NCBI GenBank assembly: GCA_003116975.1
Contig: BGKB01000104.1
Location: forward strand, 1 to 64,000
Direction of reading: 5' to 3'
Source: Aurantiochytrium sp. KH105
Taxonomy: Eukaryota; Sar; Bigyra; Thraustochytrida; Thraustochytriidae
Length of the DNA: 64,000 nucleotides
Positions 29,249-38,932 of the stretch are shown here, piece by piece. The notes beneath the pieces are model-generated. The model saw only the letters and a program-made list of their open reading frames with translations. It did not search any database and was not told the DNA's origin. Within the stretch, counting starts at the first letter, position 1, and the number at the start of each line of letters is the position of its first letter. Both the position numbers and the translations under genes were made by a program.

Positions 29249-30469
29249 GGCTGGAGCTGCAGAGCGCGAGGTCGAGCTCGAGGCCGGAGAAAAAGGGCTC
29301 GGGACTGACTGTGAGTGTGCCTCGTTGGCGACACAGTGTGCCGCGGTCCCGAGCGTGCGGCGCAAGTCGGAAGCCGTGCACGCACCTGCACGCGGAGCCG
29401 CGAAGACGGGATCATCGAGCTCTGCTGCTCGCACTGACTGCGCTGCACTACTCTGCACTGCACTGCGCTGCTCTGGACTTCACGGCGACCACCAAGCGGG
29501 CGTGCATCTGCACCCCGGTTGCTCGGGAAGCGCGGCGGTTTCCTCGGCCATGTGATGCCGACAACCTTGTCTCGCGACGGTGCATCACAGGCCGGCCTCG
29601 TCCGCATGCCGTTGGGATGGGTCCCGGTCGTCTCCATGGATGGATGGACGCATGGAGGGCCCAACGCCTCCGGCCGAGCGAGCGAGCAAGTCTACACTAC
29701 GCTATCCATCGAATGCAAGCGCGCGGCTCATGTCCTCCGTCCACGCGCATCGTCGTCAACCCCACCTCCACCTGCTGCACCTTCATCTTCGCCTGCATCT
29801 GCATCTGCATCCCAGGCCTCGCCTCCCTTCCGCTTGGCCTCGCCAGCATCCGCCTTCGCGCGGCCTGGGCCTCGATTCTCGCATTCAGCAGCAGCTCCGG
29901 GTCCTCGGTTCGCGGGTCGCTCTTGCCGCCGCTGCCGCGCGCCGTACGCACGGACTGGCGCAGCCTGTGCTCGATCGCAGTCGCGTGCACGACGGCCGGC
30001 CTGCAAGGCTCGGCATCGTCGCGCGCGATGGCAGCCAGGGCGCGGCCGGCGAGGCATGGCATGGCATGGCACGCCGCGGCGTGCAGCGAGCAAGGGCAGC
30101 GACCGCGACTGCGACGGCGAGGAGGGGGCGCGGGGCGAGAGCTGCGAGGCGCCCGCCGCGAGGGGGAGAAGCTGGCGAGTCAGCGGCGCGGTTCGGCAGC
30201 GCGACGAAAGAGAGGCGGGGAGGAAGATAGCGAGCTAGCGAGCGAGCCACACTAGGCGAGGAGTAACCGCGCGAGAGGAGCAGCAGCAGAACTCTGGCGT
30301 ATCTGTCGAGGCGGCGAGCGCGCAGGCGAGGCAGGGGTCGCGGCAAACCCGTAATACCCGCCCCGAGAGGAGGGAGAGAGAAGCCTAGCTAGCAACAAGG
30401 CAGGCGAGCGAGCGAGCGAGCAGGTGAGCGCAAGCGAGCGAGCTTGGGATCACAGAGAAGAGGGGAAAG

Positions 30470-32671
30470 ATGCTGTCCAAGCTGGCGAACAATGGGCGCG
30501 CGACCAAGAGGCATGCGCCCGTGATGCAGGAATTCCGGCGCTTCCGCAGCCTGTTCACGGGCAAGGGCCAGAGCAAGGTGATCGCAAAAGAGGATGCGGC
30601 GTCGCTCGTGCGAAATGGCAACACCGTGCTCATCGGAGGCTTCGTGTGCCAGTCCATGGCCGAAACTGTGCTCAAGTCGCTCGGCCAGCACTACCTGGAA
30701 AACAAGGTGCCCAAGGACCTCACGCTCATGTTCTTTGGCTGCGGTGACCCCCACGGAAAGCGCGGCAACAACCACTTCGCGCACAAGGGCATGCTCCGTC
30801 GCGCAATCGGTGGACACTTTGGCCAGAGCCCCGACCTGCACCCGGCCATTCGCAACAACGAGATCGAGGCCTACGCCCTGCCCATGGGCGCCATCGCCCG
30901 CATGGTCCGTAGCCGCGCAAGCAACACCCCCGGCCACTTCACCAAGGTCGGTCTCGGCACGTTCGTGGACCCCCGTCTTGCCGGCGGCAAGCTCAACGAG
31001 TTCACCAAGCGCGACCTCGTCGAAGTCGTCCACATCGATGACCAGGAATACCTCCGCTACAAGCCCGTCAACATTGACGTGAGCATCATCAAGGCCACCA
31101 CCGCCGACACCGACGGCAACCTCACCATTGAGAACGAGAGCGTGTCCGCCGACGCGCTCCTCCTCGCCACCGCCGCGCGCGCCAGCGGCGGTATCACCAT
31201 CGCTCAGGTCGATCGCATCGCCGAGGCCGGCACCCTGCACATGCCGGACGTCAAGGTCCCCGGCCCGCTCATCGACGCCATCGTCATTACCGATCCGGAG
31301 GACCGCAACATGGGCTACTACACGCCGGGCATCGAACCTTCGTTCTCGGGCGAGGTCAAGATCCCGCTCGACAACATCCCTCCGGTGCCCATGAGCCCGA
31401 AGAAGATTATGGGCCGTCGCGCGGCCCTCGAGCTCAATCCCCAGCGCATCATGATCAACCTTGGCATCGGTGCGCCCGAATACGTGGCGTCCATCGCCAA
31501 CGAGGAGGGCGTGCTCGACCACATTGTGCTCACCACCGAGGCTGGCATGTACGGCGGTCTCGGCGCCTCGGGACACGAGTTCGGCCCGGCCTACAACCCG
31601 CAGGCCCGCGTCGACACCAGCCAGCAGTTTGACGTCTACAACGGTTCCGGCCTCGATATCTGCTACCTTGGTGCCGCCGAGATCTCGGCCGACACCGGTG
31701 ATGTCAACGTGTCCAAGCTCGGTGAGCGCTACATTGGCCCGGGCGGTTTCATCGACATTACCCAGAGCACTCAGCGCGTCGTCTTCATGGGCACCTTTAC
31801 CAAGAAGGGTCTCAAGGTCTCGGCCAAGGACGGCAAGCTCACCATCGAGCAGGAGGGCCAGATCCCCATGTTCCAGCGCGTCCGCGAGGTCACCTTTTCC
31901 GGCGCGCAGGCCCTTTCCCATGCACAGAACGTCAAGTACATTACGGAGCGCGCCGTCTTCCAGCTCACGCCCGAGGGTGTCGAGCTCACCGAGGTGGCCC
32001 CTGGCATTGACATTGACACCCAGATCCTCGATCTCATGGACCCCAAGCCTATTGTGAACCGCGACACCCTCAAGGTCATGGACATTCGCATCTTCAACGA
32101 GGACAGCATGAACATGCAAGATGACTTCTTCCGCGACCAGTCCGCCTTTTCCTCGCGCTTCTCCTACAAGGAGGACACCAACACCTGCTTCCTCGATCTC
32201 AGTGGCATCTCCGTGCGTGACGAGAAGACCCTTGAGGCACTCTGCTCCGAGGTCAAGGCCAACTTTGAGCGTATCACGAACCACGGCGAGAAGAAGGTTC
32301 ACTGCGTCTCGACCTACGAACGCAGCGACATTCTCCCCGAGCTCTCGGACAAGCTCAACGAAATGCTCAACGTTGTTGGCTCCGACTACCTGCTTTCCGT
32401 GCGCCGTCTTGGAGGCAAGGTCTTCATGCGCCAGAAGACTGTCCGCGACATGGAGCTGTTCTCCAACGAGGACATTTGGAACTCTTTCAGCAACGGCAAG
32501 GACGAGGTCACGCGCTCGCAGTTCAAGGAGGGCATCGAGAAGTTTTTGCAGATCAACTTTTCCAACCGCGACATCATGCGTATTCTCGGCAACAGCACCG
32601 ATAACGTTGCTGCCAAGGACTTTGATAAGCTCATGATGAGTGTCAAGAGCATCGTGTCCTCTACGGACTGA
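30470..32671 (+). CDS. Acetate/propionate CoA-transferase, mitochondrial, copy 1
   Basis: Family I CoA-transferase that swaps CoA between a short acyl-CoA and a carboxylate through a glutamyl-CoA intermediate. 733 residues. Residues 1-32 (Arg/Lys/Ser/Leu-rich, few acids) look like a mitochondrial presequence. The fused alpha-beta core (about 36-555) shows NTVLIGGFV, IGLGTFVDPR-like GLGTFVDPRLAGGKLN, and the catalytic TTEAGMYGG with Glu at 357 (E-x-G-x-x-G), as in bacterial propionate CoA-transferase/YdiF. About 180 residues follow: a segment (about 565-665) that also occurs on some long bacterial homologues, then a short helical tail (about 675-733). The ATG sits 30 bases after a GAGC-rich leader. 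Codons are strongly biased to C-ending forms, suggesting high expression. Likely role: acetate or propionate handling and CoA recycling in mitochondria. Tandem with copy 2. Confidence 0.92.
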   Translation: MLSKLANNGRATKRHAPVMQEFRRFRSLFTGKGQSKVIAKEDAASLVRNGNTVLIGGFVCQSMAETVLKSLGQHYLENKVPKDLTLMFFGCGDPHGKRGNNHFAHKGMLRRAIGGHFGQSPDLHPAIRNNEIEAYALPMGAIARMVRSRASNTPGHFTKVGLGTFVDPRLAGGKLNEFTKRDLVEVVHIDDQEYLRYKPVNIDVSIIKATTADTDGNLTIENESVSADALLLATAARASGGITIAQVDRIAEAGTLHMPDVKVPGPLIDAIVITDPEDRNMGYYTPGIEPSFSGEVKIPLDNIPPVPMSPKKIMGRRAALELNPQRIMINLGIGAPEYVASIANEEGVLDHIVLTTEAGMYGGLGASGHEFGPAYNPQARVDTSQQFDVYNGSGLDICYLGAAEISADTGDVNVSKLGERYIGPGGFIDITQSTQRVVFMGTFTKKGLKVSAKDGKLTIEQEGQIPMFQRVREVTFSGAQALSHAQNVKYITERAVFQLTPEGVELTEVAPGIDIDTQILDLMDPKPIVNRDTLKVMDIRIFNEDSMNMQDDFFRDQSAFSSRFSYKEDTNTCFLDLSGISVRDEKTLEALCSEVKANFERITNHGEKKVHCVSTYERSDILPELSDKLNEMLNVVGSDYLLSVRRLGGKVFMRQKTVRDMELFSNEDIWNSFSNGKDEVTRSQFKEGIEKFLQINFSNRDIMRILGNSTDNVAAKDFDKLMMSVKSIVSSTD

Positions 32672-32775
32672 TCATGATTATTTCTTATCTCTCTTTTTTT
32701 TGTCAGATCTATACTTTTTACTTTAGATTTTCAGTTATCATTTCGTCCTTGTAAACCTAGCAAGCGGTCTTCTCT

Positions 32776-32821
<46 letters not shown>

Positions 32822-33400
32822 AGCTAAGATGCTGTGTCGAAATGCTCGTGAACGAGCTTTGTATCCTTTTTTTCATCGCACCGCCTCAACATCATCTTGT
32901 TGAAGTTAATGTGAACGCTACAAGCGATGGCGTCTAGTTTACTTTCTCTCCTCTCGGTTTCGGACTCACAGTCAGACTCGGACTCGGATTCGGACGCAAA
33001 CGCACTCGAGAAATTTTGCAAGACCTCTCTTCTTCCGATTTGACATGCAGGCTATCTACTACACTGACGACGTCTCGATTGCGACTGCGCATGAATTGCA
33101 GCATCTAAGCATCGAGGAAGGTATTCGGCCGAGGATCCACATTCAGCGTGCGCAACGCCGTGGTGGTGCCACCTTGCTCCTTTCTACGGAAAGGATGTCT
33201 GGGCGGCTGGTCCAGATTCTGAGTCCGATGTCAAGCCAAGATCTCGTTTCCCGCCCTGGACGCGCAGCAGCAGACCGCGAACTCTTCTGCTCGAGCACGA
33301 GACGCAGCGCGTGGCGTGGCGCCAGAGCGAGACGTGCAGCGCGCAGCGCTCCAACGTGGGCAGAGCCCTCGTGGGAAAGGGCCTCGACGCGACGGGCACG
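32672..33400. other. Spacer between the tandem CoA-transferase genes
   Basis: 3' flank of copy 1, a CT dinucleotide run (32780-32818), a GACTCG/GATTCG patch near 32965-32995 and the promoter of copy 2. No gene. Confidence 0.5.
32780..32818. repeat. CT dinucleotide repeat
   Basis: About 19 perfect CT units. Confidence 0.95.
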
Positions 33401-35644
33401 ATGCAGACGGTCGGACGCCGGTTCTGCGGGCGGGCTCGGCGACAGCCCGGGAAGCCCGGACACGGTGCAGCAGCAGCTGCCCCGAGAGAACTTGCGCACG
33501 CTGCTTCGTGGCAGCGCGCTGCGAGTCTGTATGCAGGCGCGAAAAAGTCCAAGGTCGTGGAGAAGCAGGATGCAGCTTCGCTCGTACGCGATGGCGATAC
33601 CGTTCTGATTGGGGGCTTCGTCACTCATGCGGTCCCGGAGACGATGCTGCAGGCGCTGGGCGACCGTTTTGCGGCGCAAAAGGCCCCGAAAGATCTCACG
33701 CTACTCTTTTACGCGTGCGGCGACCCCAAAGGCACACGTGGGGTAAACCACTTGAGCCATCAAGGCATGGTGAAACGACTGCTTGCGAGCCACCTGGGAC
33801 AGATTCCAGATTTGCATCCACGCATCAAGGCCAGCGAGCTCGAGGCGTACGCCGTGCCTCTGGGCACAATCGCGCGCATCATTCGAAGCCGCGCGTGCGG
33901 GAATCCGGGTTACATGACTAGCATTGGCCTCGGGACCTTTGTAGACCCGCGAAACACGGGGGGCAAGCTTAACCCCGCGACCACGGAGGACATTTGCGAG
34001 GTCATCCACCTCGACGACCAAGAATTTCTGCGCTACAAGACCATGAACTTTGATGCTTGCATCATCAGGGCCTCCGTCGGAGATACAGAGGGAAATTTGA
34101 CGCTCGAAAATGAAAGCTTGTACTCGGACCCGCTTCTCATGGCAACAGCGACGCGTGCCAGCGGTGGCATCGTCATTGCACAAGTGGATCGTCTAGCCAA
34201 AGCAGGTTCCCTGCGTGCCGCCGACGTGCGCGTTCCGGCACCGCTCGTGGACGCCGTGGTGGTCGTCTCTGAACCCGAGCATCGGAGCATGGGTCTGTAC
34301 ACAAACGGCTATGATCCTTCGCTCTCTGGAGACGTTCTCATGCCCCTCGACGAGATGCCAGCACTCCCAATGTCCGAGAAGAAGATGATGGGTCGTCGAG
34401 CTGCGATGGAGCTTGGAAATCACGTTTGCAATCTCGGCATCGGGGCTCCCGAGTTCGTTGCCAATTGCGCCCAAGAAGCCGGCATTCTCGACCACGTGAC
34501 TTTGACGACTGAAGCTGGACTGTTTGGAGGTCTTGGGTCGAGTGGTCTCAACTTTGGCTCGGCACACAATCCACAGGCTCGCATCGAGCTCTCGCAGCAA
34601 TTTGACTACTACAATGCTCGAGCTCTCGATTCGGCTTTTCTTGGCGCAGCAGAGATTGACGCCTCCACGGGTGACGTCAATGTGTCGAATCTGGGCACCG
34701 ACCGCTTTATTGGACCCGGTGGCTTTATTGACATTACGCAGAGCACACGGCGCGTTATTTTCATGGGCACATTCACCAAAAAGGGACTTCGCGTTTCCGC
34801 AAAGAACGGCGCGCTTTCTATCGACCAGGAGGGATCAATTCCAATGTTCAAGCCGATTCGCGAGGTGACCTTTTCCGGAGCGCGCGCGCTCGCGCAGGGC
34901 CAAGACATCAAATACGTCACAGAGCGCGCGGTGTTTGAACTCACGCCCCAAGGTCTCGAGCTTGTCGAGGTGGCGCCTGGTATTGATCTCGACAAAGATG
35001 TTCTGGCGCACATGGATCCAAAGCCCATCGTCCGCAGGGACACCATCAAGGAGATGGATCCGCGCATTTTTCAGGAACAACCCATGGATTTGCAGGAGGA
35101 TTTTTTCCGAATGGGCAAGGCTTTTTCACAACGCTTCGTTGTCCGCGAGGAATCCTCCACCTGCCTCTTTGATGCGTCTGGGCTCGCGATCCGCAGCATG
35201 CAAGCCCTGGATGCATTCATGGACGATGTTAATGCGGTGTTGGCGACTATCACAAAAGACGGTGCGAAAAAGCTTGCCTGCGTAGCCTCGTACGAAGGCA
35301 GCGAGATATCGTCCTCGCTGCTTGAACCGTTCCTTGCGCGGGCTGGAAACGTCCATGAAAAGTACTTTGGCTCTGTTCGAAGACTTGGCGGCAAAGCCTT
35401 TGCGCGACAAAAAATGGCTCAGGCGATGCAGCTCGTCCCCAACGCTAGTATTTGGGAAGATTTGGCAGAGGACAGGTCAACGTTGTCTCGCAAGGAATTC
35501 AAAGAGGGGCTCGAGAGAACCTTTGGCTTGCAGTTTACTGAACGTGAGATTATCCGCATTTTGGGCACGGAGTCTGGCCCTGTAGCGCGGAAGGAGTTTG
35601 ATCGGCTCGTGGCTCGCGCTTGGACCTGTCTGCTGGCTCGCTAA
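33401..35644 (+). CDS. Acetate/propionate CoA-transferase, mitochondrial, copy 2
   Basis: Tandem paralogue of the preceding gene, 747 residues from the ATG at 33401 (the frame upstream starts only with GTG at 33311). A longer Arg/Ala-rich N-terminus (about 1-50) resembles a mitochondrial presequence. The core keeps DTVLIGGFV, GLGTFVDPR and the catalytic TTEAGLFGG (Glu near 370), and the C-terminal extension with SVRRLGGKAFARQKMAQ. By eye the cores agree in roughly two thirds of positions, while presequences and last 60 residues diverge. Codon use is less C-biased than in copy 1, suggesting lower or different expression. Duplicate enzymes may differ in acyl preference, in condition of use or in localisation; nothing in the sequence decides. 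Confidence 0.92.
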   Translation: MQTVGRRFCGRARRQPGKPGHGAAAAAPRELAHAASWQRAASLYAGAKKSKVVEKQDAASLVRDGDTVLIGGFVTHAVPETMLQALGDRFAAQKAPKDLTLLFYACGDPKGTRGVNHLSHQGMVKRLLASHLGQIPDLHPRIKASELEAYAVPLGTIARIIRSRACGNPGYMTSIGLGTFVDPRNTGGKLNPATTEDICEVIHLDDQEFLRYKTMNFDACIIRASVGDTEGNLTLENESLYSDPLLMATATRASGGIVIAQVDRLAKAGSLRAADVRVPAPLVDAVVVVSEPEHRSMGLYTNGYDPSLSGDVLMPLDEMPALPMSEKKMMGRRAAMELGNHVCNLGIGAPEFVANCAQEAGILDHVTLTTEAGLFGGLGSSGLNFGSAHNPQARIELSQQFDYYNARALDSAFLGAAEIDASTGDVNVSNLGTDRFIGPGGFIDITQSTRRVIFMGTFTKKGLRVSAKNGALSIDQEGSIPMFKPIREVTFSGARALAQGQDIKYVTERAVFELTPQGLELVEVAPGIDLDKDVLAHMDPKPIVRRDTIKEMDPRIFQEQPMDLQEDFFRMGKAFSQRFVVREESSTCLFDASGLAIRSMQALDAFMDDVNAVLATITKDGAKKLACVASYEGSEISSSLLEPFLARAGNVHEKYFGSVRRLGGKAFARQKMAQAMQLVPNASIWEDLAEDRSTLSRKEFKEGLERTFGLQFTEREIIRILGTESGPVARKEFDRLVARAWTCLLAR

Positions 35645-36064
35645 ATTCATCGCCTCAAACAAGGAAATTGGAAAAAAGATAATGGTCTACGATGAATCTT
35701 CTGCTGCAATGAGATGACGGTGTACTAATCTTATCCAAGGGCGGTTGCCTTGTTTTTATGGGGGGGGGGGGTAGAGAGATCTCGTAAGTCTTGTCATGGG
35801 AGAAACTAGGATCAAGCAAAAAAAGTCAAATTTGTTTCATTTCTGAAGATTGAAGCCTTGACTGCTCTTGCTCTTTTGCTTGCTTGATGGATCGATGTTG
35901 GTGCAAAGGGCGCGCTATCTATTTTTGTTGTCGTTGTGTCAAGACGTGGCGTGTCTTTTTCATAATTGTGGAGGTGTGGGAGGAATGGCTTCAATCAGTC
36001 TGTGTGCATGCGGCGCGACGAAGAATGGGAGTGTTAGAGAAAGAGAGAAAGGGAAGAAAGCACG
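35645..36064. other. Spacer between convergent CoA-transferase 2 and PGK genes
   Basis: 3' flanks of both genes. It includes a 12-base G run (35760-35771); nothing else is recognised. Confidence 0.5.
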
Positions 36065-37501
36065 TCAGTTGTTGCGCGTCAGTGCAAGAGTGACCAGGGC
36101 AAGGCCGAGCGCGACAACGCCAGCTGTCGCGACCGGGTTGGCCTCGAGCGTGGCGAGAAAGCCCTTGGCCTTCTTTTGTGCAGTCCTGGAGGCCGACGCG
36201 ACGCTGGGGGCCTTTGTCGCAGGCTTTGGAGTCTCGCGTACCTTCTTCTCGCTGAGCGCAGCGACACCGGGGAGCTCTTGGCCCTCAAGAAGAGCGAGCG
36301 AGGCGCCACCGCCGGTGGAGACATGGGAGACCTTCTCCTCGGTGTCAAAGTACTCCGGAGTGCAGCAGGTGGCAGTGTCACCACCACCAATGATGGTCGT
36401 GGCACCGGACGTGGTGGCATCGACGACAGCGTCCATGACAGTCTTGGTGCCCTTGGCAAAGTTGGGGAACTCAAAGACGCCCATGGGACCGTTCCAGACG
36501 ACGAGCTTGGCAGACTTGACGACGTCCGCGAAGCGCTTGGCAGACTCGGGGCCAATATCCAGACCCATCCAGCCCTCAGGAACGCCGTCCTTCTCGGAGA
36601 CGACCTTGTACTCGGCGTCGGCACCAAACTTGCTGGCGGCGACAAAGTCGTCGGGGAGGTAGATTTCGACGCCCTTGGCCTTGGCCTTCTCCATGATCTT
36701 GGGGATGAGCTCGGCGCCGGGCTCGTCGAAGAGGCTGCTACCAATGTCCATGCCAGCCACCTTTTTGAAGGTAAAGGCCATGCCGCCGCCGATGACCATG
36801 ATGTTGACAATGTCAAGCATGTTCATGATGAGCTTGAGCTTGTCCTCGACCTTGGCGCCACCGAGAACGCTGACAAAGGGGCGCGCCGGGTTCTGCAGGG
36901 CGGCGCCAAAGTAGTCGAGCTCCTTCTTCATGAGGAAGCCGCCAACACGCGCCTCGAGCTGGACGCCGACCATGGAGGAGTGCGCGCGGTGCGCGGTGCC
37001 AAAGGCATCGTTGACGTAGACGTCTCCGAGCTTGGTGAGAGAAGCGCGGAAGCTCTCCACGGCTGCGGAATCGGCCTTGATCTTGTTGCCATCCTGGTCC
37101 TTGCCCTTGCCCTCTTCCTCGATGTGGAAGCGGAGGTTCTCGAGAAGGATGACGGAGCCGTCGGCGGGGCTGGCGCAGGCCTGCTCGACCTTTTCGCCGA
37201 CGCAGTCATCGAGAAAGGTGACGTCACGCTTAAGGAGCTCGCCGAGGCGCTTGGCCACGGGCTTGAGCGAGAGCTTCTCGCTGGGCTTGCCGTCGGGACG
37301 GCCGAGGTGCGACATGAGCACGACGGCCTTGGCGCCCTTCTCGAGCGCGAACTTGATGCTCGGCAGCGCCGCGACGATGCGCTGGTCGTTGCTGATCTCC
37401 CCGCTGGCCTTGTCGAACGGCACGTTGAAGTCCACGCGCATCAGCACGCGCTTGCCCTCCAGGGCGGCGTCCTCGAGGCTCGCCTTGCTGAGGAGGCTCA
37501 T
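36065..37501 (-). CDS. PGK: Phosphoglycerate kinase with C-terminal membrane tail
   Basis: Glycolytic enzyme: 1,3-bisphosphoglycerate plus ADP gives 3-phosphoglycerate plus ATP. 478 residues from the ATG at 37501. Residues 1-415 are a complete [12 protein letters not shown] near 22-30, SHLGRPDG near 64-71, [10 protein letters not shown] near 167-176, [10 protein letters not shown] near 215-224, [10 protein letters not shown] near 339-348 and GGGDTATCC near 371-379. Ordinary PGKs stop near 415 to 420. Here about 60 residues follow: a Lys/Pro/Ala/Ser-rich linker, then a hydrophobic helix near 457-474 ([18 protein letters not shown]) and a polar TRNN end, the layout of a tail-anchored protein. 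There is no N-terminal targeting peptide. Glycosomal PGK isoforms of kinetoplastids also have hydrophobic C-terminal extensions, a parallel and not an assertion of shared origin. The membrane could be mitochondrial outer, peroxisomal or ER. Confidence 0.95.
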   Translation of the reverse strand: MSLLSKASLEDAALEGKRVLMRVDFNVPFDKASGEISNDQRIVAALPSIKFALEKGAKAVVLMSHLGRPDGKPSEKLSLKPVAKRLGELLKRDVTFLDDCVGEKVEQACASPADGSVILLENLRFHIEEEGKGKDQDGNKIKADSAAVESFRASLTKLGDVYVNDAFGTAHRAHSSMVGVQLEARVGGFLMKKELDYFGAALQNPARPFVSVLGGAKVEDKLKLIMNMLDIVNIMVIGGGMAFTFKKVAGMDIGSSLFDEPGAELIPKIMEKAKAKGVEIYLPDDFVAASKFGADAEYKVVSEKDGVPEGWMGLDIGPESAKRFADVVKSAKLVVWNGPMGVFEFPNFAKGTKTVMDAVVDATTSGATTIIGGGDTATCCTPEYFDTEEKVSHVSTGGGASLALLEGQELPGVAALSEKKVRETPKPATKAPSVASASRTAQKKAKGFLATLEANPVATAGVVALGLALVTLALTRNN

Positions 37502-37830
37502 CGTCTCGTCGCGGCTCGTCTCGTCTCGTCTCCTCTCCTCGCGTCTCTCCTCGCGACTCTCGCGCGGGCTCGGCGCAGGCGGCTCTCGCGGGCGGCGGCG
37601 AAGGCGCGCAGGGGCGGGCGGGCGGCGCAGGCGGAGGCGGCGGCGGCGAGGGCGGCGTCGTTTGCAGTTTGCGAGGCGCAGGATCGTCGCTTGCAGATGG
37701 ACGGATGGATGATGACGATCCGATCCAGCCGCTCAGCCATCCCGCGCGGGACCCGGCGGGGCAGACGCGGGAGCGCGGGGCGGACGGCGCGCGGCGCGGC
37801 GCGGGCAGAGGCGGGGCGGGAGGCGCGGCG

Positions 37831-37865
37831 AGAGGAGAGGAGAGGAGAGGAGAGGAGAGGAGAGG
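37831..37865. repeat. AGAGG pentanucleotide repeat
   Basis: Seven perfect units. Confidence 0.9.
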
Positions 37866-38053
37866 CGCGGCAGGGAGACAAGGAAGGGCGAGAGAGGGGA
37901 AAGATACGCCGCAGAAGATGGCGGGAAACTTGTGCGGTGCCCCCGCAGACGAAATGAGGCCGGGGGAACGACAGGAGGGATATTTTGCAGAGGGGACAGA
38001 AAAGGGGTAGAGAGGGAGTGGAAGGCTATAGGGACATGATCTGCGCGATTTAC

Positions 38054-38141
38054 GAAGGAGGAAGAAAAGAAAGAAAAGGAGAGGAAGAAGGAAAGAAGGA
38101 AAGAAAAGGAGATAAAGAAAGGGAAAAAGAAGGAAAGAAAG
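38054..38141 (+). repeat. Polypurine (A/G) tract
   Basis: About 88 bases with a single pyrimidine on the plus strand, mostly GAAA/GGAA units; the kind of tract that can adopt triplex structures. Confidence 0.85.
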
Positions 38142-38608
38142 ACTCGGAAAGAATGAGACGATGGTGGTGATGACAAAGGAGAAGGAGGAGAATTGGCAAA
38201 GGAAATGAAGACTGATCTGACGGCCTGAACTGGACGGACACCCACCCGAAATCTGCACGAGGAATGGAATCGAGCTGTCGAAGCATTAACTTGAGTGGCA
38301 CTCCTGTTGATTTTGTCTGTCACGATGACGTCGGACGAAGGATTCGTCACATTTGAAGGATGATGAAGACAGACATGTGAGTCGAGATCAAGTGATTGAT
38401 AAGCGTTGTGGTAAAAAAAAATGCTTTCGAGGACAATCTACGTTCAGATGGCCTGGCTAGGGTATAACACGCGCGCGCAAGCAAAGCTCTTGGATCAAAA
38501 CACGTGCGATTGATTTTCTGGTGCGCGGAGCGCCCACAGAACATGAGCAAGTGCGTGAATGGAATCGAATGAATTGGATTGGAATGGAATGGAATGGAAT
38601 GTGGGAAT

Positions 38609-38899
38609 TTAGAGCGGGATGTTGCCATGCTTGCGCGCAGGGCGGTGCTCGACCTTGCCCTCGAGGAGCTCGAGCTCGTTGCAAAGGTGCTGACGCGTCT
38701 GGGAAGGCATGATGATGTCGTCGACAAAGCCACGGGCAGCGGCGGTGAGCGGGTTGGCAAATCGCTCCTTGTAGTTCTCAGTCTCCTCCTCGACGTTCTT
38801 GCCGCGGAAAATAATCTCGACGGCGCCCTTGGCGCCCATGACGGCGATCTCGGCAGAGGGCCAGGCAACGTTCGAGTCAGAGCGAAGATGCTTGGAGGA

Positions 38900-38932
<33 letters not shown>

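Larger units (their letters stand above)
28091..30469. other. Large spacer upstream of CoA transferase 1
   Basis: 2.4 kb of low-complexity DNA: a CAGCTGCAGCTGCAG cluster near 28607-28622, a GACAGC array (28885-28948), an AATG repeat (29115-29163), a GTCGAGCTC array (29207-29248), and a GAGC tract just before the next gene (about 30405-30442). Candidate 5'-leader splice donor CAG|GTGAGC near 30420. The overlapping frames are products of the repeats. Confidence 0.4.
37502..38608. other. Spacer: PGK promoter and 3' flank of PCCB
   Basis: Contains GAGAC-type repeats directly upstream of PGK (37503-37560), an AGAGG repeat (37831-37865) and a long polypurine tract (38054-38141). GGAAT repeats lie near 38560-38600. 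No gene. Confidence 0.5.

Noticed and set aside
30389..32302. 637-codon minus-strand frame opposite CoA transferase 1
   Set aside because: Same antisense effect of codon bias; no domain, and the sense strand encodes a complete enzyme.
33311..33400. N-terminal extension of CoA transferase 2 from a GTG
   Set aside because: Nuclear genes rarely start at GTG; the ATG at 33401 is followed by a plausible presequence. The same reasoning trimmed the genes at 10840, 15020, 17726, 20572, 25883, 26819, 42456, 44096, 46097 and 57963.
36176..37957. 593-codon plus-strand frame opposite PGK
   Set aside because: Antisense shadow of a strongly C-biased gene; its translation is Leu/Gly/Glu/Asp-rich mirror text, and PGK on the other strand is unmistakable.
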